Source of the DNA: Nautiliaceae bacterium
GTDB lineage: Bacteria; Campylobacterota; Campylobacteria; Campylobacterales; Nautiliaceae
Direction: 5' to 3'
Length of the DNA: 10,453 nucleotides
Assembly (NCBI GenBank): GCA_027035735.1
Contig: JALVUH010000042.1
Span: 1 to 10,453, forward strand
Shown: positions 6,060 through 10,453 of the stretch, in pieces
Layout: each line of letters begins with the position of its first letter
How positions within the stretch are numbered: position 1 is the first letter of the stretch
The notes under the pieces: model-generated
Databases searched by the model: none
Seen by the model: the letters and a program-made list of their open reading frames with translations, nothing else
What the model was told of the DNA's origin: nothing
Made by a program: the position numbers and the translations under genes

Positions 6060-6714
6060 GCATTTAATAGGAAAAGCCCTAAGCAAAACTCTTGATTTAA
6101 CTAAAAGACTTTATATTGCCTATGGTTCTACAAATATTTATCTTTTATATCATTTAGGAATAGAAATTTCAAATTATATAGCAGGTTGTAATTTTAATTA
6201 TATTTTAAATGTAAATGAAAATAGACCAAAACCAATTGTTTTTGAGAATGGACAATTAATTGATATTAAAGATTTTGATATAAAAAGTGAAGATATTTTT
6301 ATTAAAGGAGCAAATGCTCTATGGTATGAAAATAACATCAAACAAGCAGCAGTATTAGCGGCTGATAAAAACGGAGGAACTTTTGGTAATTTTTATATAA
6401 AAGCAGCTGTTAGAGGTAGCAAAGTTCTTATTCCTGTAGGCCATGAGAAACTAATTCCTTTTTATTATCCAGCTACTCAAAATGTAGATTACTCAATGGG
6501 TAGTAAAGTTGCTTTGTTAAGATTTTTTTATGGAGATGTTTATACAGAGATTGAAGCTTTTAGAGATTTATTTGATTTAAAAGCAAATATTATTGCTAGT
6601 GGGGGAATTTTAGATACTCAAGGAGCTGTTATTTTTGAAGTAGAAGGAGAAAAGATAAAAGAAGCGATTGAATTTGCTAAAAAATATAATGCTTTGGTGT
6701 TAGAAAAGTTATAA
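6022..6714 (+). CDS. Conserved-looking protein of unknown function
   Basis: I do not recognise this 230-aa family with confidence. It has no signal peptide or membrane helix and looks like a soluble alpha/beta protein. Blocks that look like active-site or binding loops are TPAGAKHLIGKAL (8-20), YGSTN (34-38), KGANAL (95-100), GGTFG (118-122), IPVGHEKLIP (137-146), TEIEAF (175-180), SGGI (193-196) and GAVIFEVEG (201-209). The Gly-rich loops after strands and the conserved Lys/Ser/Thr recall the NagB/RpiA/CoA-transferase kind of fold, but this is only an impression. I also recall similar hypothetical proteins in some anaerobes and archaea, without being able to name a family. The gene starts 38 bases inside the MotE-like gene, with GAAGGA at 6011-6016 as SD, so translation is coupled. 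It is followed by a promoter-like gap. Confidence 0.85.
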   Translation: MKAQILLTPAGAKHLIGKALSKTLDLTKRLYIAYGSTNIYLLYHLGIEISNYIAGCNFNYILNVNENRPKPIVFENGQLIDIKDFDIKSEDIFIKGANALWYENNIKQAAVLAADKNGGTFGNFYIKAAVRGSKVLIPVGHEKLIPFYYPATQNVDYSMGSKVALLRFFYGDVYTEIEAFRDLFDLKANIIASGGILDTQGAVIFEVEGEKIKEAIEFAKKYNALVLEKL

Positions 6715-6717
6715 AAT

Positions 6718-6726
6718 TGTTATAAT
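6718..6726 (+). promoter_or_regulatory. Extended -10 promoter (TGnTATAAT) before the DUF507-carA pair
   Basis: TGTTATAAT at 6718-6726 is a perfect extended -10 element in the only gap (6715-6744) of the rightward gene chain. Transcription would begin near 6733, leaving a leader of about a dozen bases before the ATG at 6745. No good -35 is visible, which is normal for sigma70 promoters of Campylobacterota; the TG extension and AT-rich upstream sequence can replace it. It would let DUF507-carA be expressed apart from the upstream genes. Confidence 0.65.
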
Positions 6727-6744
6727 TTCAAAAAAAGGCTTAAT

Positions 6745-7302
6745 ATGCTTATTAAAGAAGCTCAAGTTCCATTTATTTCAAGAAAAATTGCTTATGATTT
6801 GTTAAATAGTGGATATGTTTCCTTTCCTAAAGGAATAGATAATGCTATAAAAGAGATAGAAGAGATTGTTATGGATGATGTTTTGTGGGAGAGGGAAATT
6901 GAAGATAAAGCAAGAGAAATTTTGAGCGCTCAAGAAGAAGAAAACGAATTTTTATTTTATGATGTAGATAGAAGAGAAATCTTTAAATTAATCAAAAAAA
7001 AGATAGCTGAAGAAGAAGGATTTAATATAAAAAAAGATGAAAGAATTGATGATTTGTCTCACTTTTTAGTAAAAGAGTTATGGGATAAAGAGTTGATTGA
7101 TTATGATGTAAGAGATGGAAAAATAAAAAATATAATTTTTAATTCAATAATGGAGTTTTTGAATAGAGAAAAAGAGGCAAGAGAAGAAGTTTATAGGAAA
7201 ATAGAAAATTATAAAAGACCATTAATTCCTGGAAGTGAAGAATATAATTTGGTATTTCAAAGACTTTATGAACAAGAATTAAGAAAAAGAGGGCTAATAT
7301 GA
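6745..7302 (+). CDS. DUF507 family protein (two DUF507-like halves)
   Basis: This 185-aa protein is highly charged and mostly helical, with no signal peptide or membrane segment, so it is probably cytoplasmic. It resembles the DUF507 family of Campylobacterota and Aquificales, function unknown. Two related halves can be seen. Residues ~1-75 contain FISRKIAYDLL, GYVSFPKGI and a helix around DDVLWEREIEDKAREIL. Residues ~76-145 contain DRREIFKLIKKKIAEEEGF and DDLSHFLVKELWDKELID. A C-terminal stretch around RPLIPGSEEYNLVFQRLYEQE (158-178) follows. The ATG at 6745 has a weak AAGG (6735-6738). The stop overlaps the carA start as ATGA, so the two are translated together. I recall a DUF507-like gene directly before carA in Campylobacter too, which would make the pairing conserved. 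Confidence 0.82.
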   Translation: MLIKEAQVPFISRKIAYDLLNSGYVSFPKGIDNAIKEIEEIVMDDVLWEREIEDKAREILSAQEEENEFLFYDVDRREIFKLIKKKIAEEEGFNIKKDERIDDLSHFLVKELWDKELIDYDVRDGKIKNIIFNSIMEFLNREKEAREEVYRKIENYKRPLIPGSEEYNLVFQRLYEQELRKRGLI

Positions 7303-8423
7303 AAGTTAGTATTTTACTTGAAAATGGGATGTTTTTTGAAGCAAGGGGATTTGGAGCAAAAGGGACTGAAGTTGGTGAGATTGTATTTAATACATCTATG
7401 ACAGGTTATCAAGAAATTATTACAGACCCAAGTTATGCAGGACAATTTGTAGTATTTACTATGCCTGAAATTGGTAATGTTGGTGTAAATAAAGATGATA
7501 TGGAAAGTAAAAAAGCATGGCTCAAAGGTGTAATAGTTAGGGAATATGTTGATAATTTTTCAAATTTTAGAGGAGAAAAATCTTTAGGAGAATTTTTAAA
7601 AGAAGAGGGAATTTTAGGAATTTGTGATATTGATACAAGATATCTTACAAAAGTAATAAGAACTGAGGGTGCTATGATGATGATAGCATCTAGTGAAATA
7701 CATGATAAAGAAGAGCTTGAGAAAATTCTTAAAAATTCTCCAAGAATTGAAGAAATTGATTATATAAAAGAAGTTTCTACAAAAAAAGCTTATATCCATC
7801 CTCATGGAGCATGGGATGATAAAGCATTTAAATATAGACCTAAAAAAACTGATAAAAAAATAGCTGTACTTGATTTTGGAGTTAAAAGAAATATTTTAAA
7901 TGAACTTACAGAAGCTGGGATGGAGTGTTTGGTTTTGCCTCATACTACAAGTGCTGAAGAGATTATTAAAATGTATAAAGATGGTGAAATTGGAGGAGTT
8001 TTTTTAAGTAATGGACCTGGAGATCCTCTTATTTTAAAAGAAGTTCATGAAAAAATAAAAAGATTACTAGAGGAAAAAATTCCAATGTTTGGAATTTGTC
8101 TTGGGCATCAGCTTTTAAGTATTGCACATGGCTATCCTACATTTAAACTAAGATTTGGTCATCATGGTGGTAATCATCCTGTAAAAAATGAGCTTGGAAG
8201 AAAACCTGTTGTTGAAATTACTGCTCAAAATCATAATTATAATGTTCCAGAAAATATTGAAGAAATAGCAGAAGTTACTCATAAAAATCTTTTTGATGGG
8301 ACAATTGAAGGAGTAAAATATAAAAATGAACCTGTATTTTCAGTTCAACATCACCCAGAAGCATCTCCTGGACCTCATGATAGCAAATATATTTTTAAAG
8401 AGTTTTATAAAATAGTAAAATGA
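7299..8423 (+). CDS. carA: Carbamoyl-phosphate synthase small (glutaminase) subunit
   Basis: CarA hydrolyses glutamine and passes ammonia to CarB, which makes carbamoyl phosphate for arginine and pyrimidine synthesis in the cytoplasm. The N-terminal CPSase small domain (about 1-135) contains GEIVFNTSMTGYQEIITDPS (26-45) and GICDIDTRYLT (107-117). The class I glutamine amidotransferase domain (about 186-374) contains LSNGPGDP (236-243), FGICLGHQLL (264-273) with nucleophile C267, FGHHGGNHPV (286-295) and QHHPEASPGPHDS (350-362) with catalytic H352 and E354. The length of 374 aa is normal. It overlaps the DUF507 gene upstream and the 59-aa ORF downstream, each by an ATGA. Its partner carB begins only about 1.8 kb further on, beyond two opposite-strand genes. 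Confidence 0.97.
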   Translation: MKVSILLENGMFFEARGFGAKGTEVGEIVFNTSMTGYQEIITDPSYAGQFVVFTMPEIGNVGVNKDDMESKKAWLKGVIVREYVDNFSNFRGEKSLGEFLKEEGILGICDIDTRYLTKVIRTEGAMMMIASSEIHDKEELEKILKNSPRIEEIDYIKEVSTKKAYIHPHGAWDDKAFKYRPKKTDKKIAVLDFGVKRNILNELTEAGMECLVLPHTTSAEEIIKMYKDGEIGGVFLSNGPGDPLILKEVHEKIKRLLEEKIPMFGICLGHQLLSIAHGYPTFKLRFGHHGGNHPVKNELGRKPVVEITAQNHNYNVPENIEEIAEVTHKNLFDGTIEGVKYKNEPVFSVQHHPEASPGPHDSKYIFKEFYKIVK

Positions 8424-8599
8424 ATTTAAAAATACTTCATAAGATAGCTATTTTTATTTTTGCTCTTTTTTTGATTTTTGTTTCTATTGTTATTTTAATA
8501 GGAGAATATTTTGAAAATACTTTTTTGGCTATTATTATGTTTATAACAGGGCTATATATAGTCTATTTTATAGCCCTAAAAACTTTTATTGATGAATAA
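8420..8599 (+). CDS. 59-aa two-helix membrane protein, coupled to carA
   Basis: A short ORF starts with ATG at 8420, forming an ATGA overlap with the carA stop, and ends at TAA 8597-8599. The product (MNLKILHKIA... to ...ALKTFIDE) has two strongly hydrophobic segments, about residues 9-29 and 35-54, separated by a short polar loop (GEYFEN). It has a basic N-terminus and an acidic end, so it is probably a small inner membrane protein with both ends in the cytoplasm. No family is recognised and no strong SD is near the start, so translation would depend on coupling to carA. Its last 14 bases overlap the 3' end of uppP on the other strand. The overlap start, hydrophobic pattern and basic N-terminus support a real gene, but short AT-rich ORFs often look hydrophobic by chance. 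Confidence 0.6.
   Translation: MNLKILHKIAIFIFALFLIFVSIVILIGEYFENTFLAIIMFITGLYIVYFIALKTFIDE
8549..8576. terminator. Inverted repeat between convergent genes, possible terminator
   Basis: GGGCTATA (8549-8556) pairs perfectly with TATAGCCC (8569-8576) around a 12-base loop, giving an 8-bp stem whose GC end is at the base. It lies inside the end of the 59-aa ORF and just past the uppP stop, where rightward and leftward transcripts meet. On the + strand it is followed by TAAAAACTTTTATT, not a clean U-tract, and on the - strand by mixed AT sequence. It could stop either transcript weakly; the sequence does not prove it. Confidence 0.4.
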
Positions 8600-9371
8600 T
8601 TCCTTTTGAGAGCATATAAAGTAAAATTATACCTACAATGATTCTATATACTCCAAAAGGATTTAGAGTATATTTTTTTACAAATTTCAAAAACCATTTA
8701 ACTGCAATATAACAACTTATAAAACTTATTATAAATCCAATTCCTAAAATTATTAAATTTTGTTCTTTAAATGAAGAGATATTTTTTGCAAACTCATATC
8801 CACTTGCTGCAAACATTGTAGGAATTGCAAGTAAAAAACTAAAATCAGCGGCAGTTTTTCTAGATAAACCTCCAAGCATTCCTCCAACTATTGTAGCTCC
8901 GCTTCTGCTAGTTCCTGGGATTAGTGCAAAAACTTGAAAAAATCCTATTAGCAAAGCTTGTCTGTAATTAACTTTTTCAACTTCGTTTACTTTTACTTTT
9001 TCTTCTGAGTAGAACTTTTCTACTATAAAAAATACAATTCCTCCTATTATAAACATCCATGCAACTGTATATAAATTGAAAAGCTCTTTAATCTGATGTC
9101 TTAGTAAAAATCCAATTATTGCAAGAGGGAAAAAAGCTAAAATAACCTTTTTCCAAAGTTCTATCTCTTTTAAGTTAATCTTATCAAGATAAATAGCTAC
9201 AATTGCAAGAGTAGCACCTAGCTGAATTATAACCTCAAATGCTACATTTGATAAAGTTTGTTTGAGCCCAAGCAAAGTAGAAACAATAATTAAATGAGCA
9301 GTTGAGCTAATTGGTAAAAATTCGGTAATTCCTTCTGTTATTCCTAGAATAATACTATCAATTATTGTCAT
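8586..9371 (-). CDS. uppP: Undecaprenyl-diphosphatase (BacA/UppP family)
   Basis: UppP removes a phosphate from undecaprenyl diphosphate on the outer face of the inner membrane, recycling the lipid carrier for peptidoglycan and surface glycan assembly. Overproduction of this family gives bacitracin resistance. The 261-aa protein is made of many hydrophobic helices. It shows the two family signatures: EGITEFLPISSTAHL (13-27), with E13, E17 and H26 in the active site, and PGTSRSGAT (152-160), with R156. Those roles come from the E. coli enzyme. The start ATG (9369-9371) overlaps the stop of the exonuclease gene as ATGA and has its own strong SD. Leftward transcription comes from upstream of the exonuclease gene. 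The 3' end overlaps the small ORF on the + strand by 14 bases. Confidence 0.96.
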   Translation of the reverse strand: MTIIDSIILGITEGITEFLPISSTAHLIIVSTLLGLKQTLSNVAFEVIIQLGATLAIVAIYLDKINLKEIELWKKVILAFFPLAIIGFLLRHQIKELFNLYTVAWMFIIGGIVFFIVEKFYSEEKVKVNEVEKVNYRQALLIGFFQVFALIPGTSRSGATIVGGMLGGLSRKTAADFSFLLAIPTMFAASGYEFAKNISSFKEQNLIILGIGFIISFISCYIAVKWFLKFVKKYTLNPFGVYRIIVGIILLYMLSKGIIHQ

Positions 9372-10186
9372 TTTATTCCTCCCATTAGTTTATTGAATAC
9401 TTTTAATGTCATTTTTACATCCTCTAAAGCATTATGATAATTTACATTTTGTTTTCCTAAAAAGAATGCAACTGCTTCTTCAAGTTTTGGTTGTTTTTTC
9501 TTATCTAAAACAACTATATCCCATGAATAAAACATTGTATCAAAAATAGGTATTTTTATAATATGTGGGAAATGTTTTGAGCGTTCTAATTCTCTTTTTA
9601 ATACTCCAAAATCATAAAATACATTATGTCCTACAATCATATCAACTTCATTAAAAAGATTTAAAATATACTCTTTTTTTTCTTCAAATGTTGGTTTATT
9701 TTTAATTTGTTCTTCAGAAATTTTATGAACACTAAAAGCTTCTTGTGAAATTTTTGCTTTTGGATTTAATAATTCATAAATTTCTTTTGTTTCAAAATTT
9801 TCCATATCTTGAATTACAAAAGCATATGAAACTATATAACCATAAATATCTGTAGTTTCTGTATCAAATACTCCTACTTTTTTAATTCTTGCTTCTTTTG
9901 GAGTATTTTTAAGTGTTTTTAGGTAAAAATTTAAAAATTCTTTGCTAGAAAAGATTTTTTGACGTTTTAGAGGTTTTTCTCTTTGCATTAAACCATCATT
10001 CTCAAGCACACAAGAGATTAAATAATCTTCATAATTTCTAAAAATGCTATCTTCTTTAATATCTTCATTTAAACATTTATAAATATAACTTTTATCTTTT
10101 TTAATTTTTTCTAATGCATATTGTCTAATAGCTTTATTAAATACACTGGCTTTTCTTAAAGCTTCTATTTTTTGCGGAAGATTCAA
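9368..10186 (-). CDS. DnaQ-family (DEDDh) 3'-5' exonuclease
   Basis: This 272-aa protein has a DEDDh exonuclease domain in its C-terminal two thirds. ExoI is VFDTETT (106-112) with D108 and E110. ExoII is GHNVFYDFGVLKRE (186-199) with D192. ExoIII is YHNALEDVKMT (250-260) with H251 and D256. All five metal-binding and catalytic residues are present. These domains digest DNA or RNA from the 3' end, as in the proofreading epsilon subunit or RNase T; the actual substrate here is unknown. Residues 1-100 form a lysine-rich, helical N-terminal extension of unknown role, and no polymerase or helicase domain is attached. The start is TTG at 10184-10186: an in-frame stop lies five codons upstream with no other start between, and the first internal ATG is at codon 67. 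It is followed directly by uppP, with which it overlaps by 4 bases. Confidence 0.92.
   Translation of the reverse strand: MNLPQKIEALRKASVFNKAIRQYALEKIKKDKSYIYKCLNEDIKEDSIFRNYEDYLISCVLENDGLMQREKPLKRQKIFSSKEFLNFYLKTLKNTPKEARIKKVGVFDTETTDIYGYIVSYAFVIQDMENFETKEIYELLNPKAKISQEAFSVHKISEEQIKNKPTFEEKKEYILNLFNEVDMIVGHNVFYDFGVLKRELERSKHFPHIIKIPIFDTMFYSWDIVVLDKKKQPKLEEAVAFFLGKQNVNYHNALEDVKMTLKVFNKLMGGIK
9377..9383 (-). promoter_or_regulatory. Shine-Dalgarno GGGAGGA for uppP
   Basis: On the minus strand GGGAGGA stands 5 bases before the uppP ATG, inside the end of the exonuclease gene. It is the strongest SD of the leftward unit and confirms the uppP start. Confidence 0.75.
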
Positions 10187-10206
10187 GTTGGACCTTTTTT
10201 AGTGAA

Positions 10207-10212
10207 ATTATA
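10207..10212 (-). promoter_or_regulatory. -10 box (TATAAT) for the exonuclease-uppP unit
   Basis: On the minus strand TATAAT lies about 20 bases before the TTG start, which would give a leader of only 13 or so bases. An AAAAGG (10193-10198, minus strand) serves as SD. No clear -35 is seen, as is usual for this phylum. Confidence 0.6.
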
Positions 10213-10235
10213 CAATTTAATTTTTCATTTTAGGG

Positions 10236-10241
10236 TATAAT
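10236..10241 (+). promoter_or_regulatory. -10 box (TATAAT) for carB
   Basis: TATAAT at 10236-10241 lies 21 bases before the carB ATG, with an AAAAGG (10251-10256) between them as SD. It faces away from the -10 box of the exonuclease gene; the two boxes are about 23 bases apart, so the two promoters share one 76-base intergenic region (10187-10262). No pyrimidine or arginine operator could be recognised. Confidence 0.65.
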
Positions 10242-10262
10242 TACATATAAAAAAGGTTTTCT

Positions 10263-10453
10263 ATGCCAAAAAGAGAAGATATCCATACTATTTTGCTTAT
10301 AGGCTCAGGACCAATTGTTATAGGTCAAGCTTGTGAATTTGACTACTCTGGAGTTCAAGCTGCAAAAACACTTAAATCTCTTGGTTATAGAGTTGTTTTA
10401 GTTAATTCAAATCCTGCAACTATTATGACTGACCCTGAATTTGCAGATGCTAC
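10263..10453 (+). CDS. carB: Carbamoyl-phosphate synthase large subunit, N-terminal part (partial, 3' end outside window)
   Basis: CarB uses ammonia from CarA, bicarbonate and two ATP to make carbamoyl phosphate. Only the first 63 codons are in the window. They show MPKREDIHTILLIG, then GSGPIVIGQACEFDYSG (14-30), which is one of the most recognisable CarB signatures, and VLVNSNPATIMTDPEFAD (45-62). This is the pre-ATP-grasp start of the first synthase half. The ATG at 10263 has an AAAAGG SD 6 bases upstream and its own promoter, so carB is transcribed separately from carA even though both genes point the same way and lie about 1.8 kb apart. Confidence 0.97.
   Translation, partial: MPKREDIHTILLIGSGPIVIGQACEFDYSGVQAAKTLKSLGYRVVLVNSNPATIMTDPEFADA

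Noticed and set aside
7614..7805. Minus-strand ORF of 63 codons inside carA
   Set aside because: It is antisense of an intact carA, with an odd low-complexity composition and no SD.
1..10453. Mobile element, CRISPR array, toxin-antitoxin or defence cassette
   Set aside because: No transposase, integrase, direct-repeat array or defence gene was seen; gene style and base composition look uniform throughout.

Overview
The window looks like chromosomal DNA from a member of the Campylobacterota (Epsilonproteobacteria). It is AT-rich, uses TTG starts and SD-led, tightly overlapped genes, and carries a gene set typical of that phylum: a small TIGR04219-type outer membrane barrel, a MotE/FlgY-like periplasmic coiled-coil protein next to a DUF507 gene and carA, and a short PSD. 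Very low GC, a Thermotoga-like TrpRS and a potential bacterial N-glycosylation sequon suggest a thermophilic deep-vent lineage such as Nautiliales (Nautilia/Caminibacter/Lebetimonas). That placement is inferred from gene style; no marker gene proves it.

Layout. Bases 1-8599 read rightward as an almost unbroken chain: leuA (3' end), der, an outer membrane barrel gene, trpS, a small DUF2892-like membrane protein, purM, psd, a MotE/FlgY-like secreted coiled-coil protein, an unrecognised 230-aa protein, a two-copy DUF507 protein, carA, and a 59-aa two-helix membrane protein. Most junctions overlap by 1-38 bases. The one real break is 30 bases at 6715-6744, which holds an extended -10 box. Bases 8586-10186 read leftward: a DnaQ-fold 3'-5' exonuclease followed by uppP, sharing an ATGA overlap. 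A 76-base divergent intergenic region with two facing TATAAT boxes then starts carB rightward, and carB runs off the end.

Function. Most genes are housekeeping: leucine synthesis (leuA), 50S ribosome assembly (der), tryptophan charging (trpS), purines (purM), phosphatidylethanolamine (psd), carbamoyl phosphate for arginine and pyrimidines (carA, carB) and undecaprenyl phosphate recycling (uppP). Several poorly understood small or hypothetical genes are translationally coupled into this chain.

No mobile element, CRISPR array, tRNA, rRNA or defence cassette was seen. The points most worth a second look are a TrpRS that keeps the four-cysteine [4Fe-4S] pattern known from Thermotoga maritima, the unknown 230-aa family overlapping a putative flagellar-motor periplasmic protein, that protein's heptad duplication and glycosylation sequons, and a 59-aa membrane ORF that ends inside uppP.
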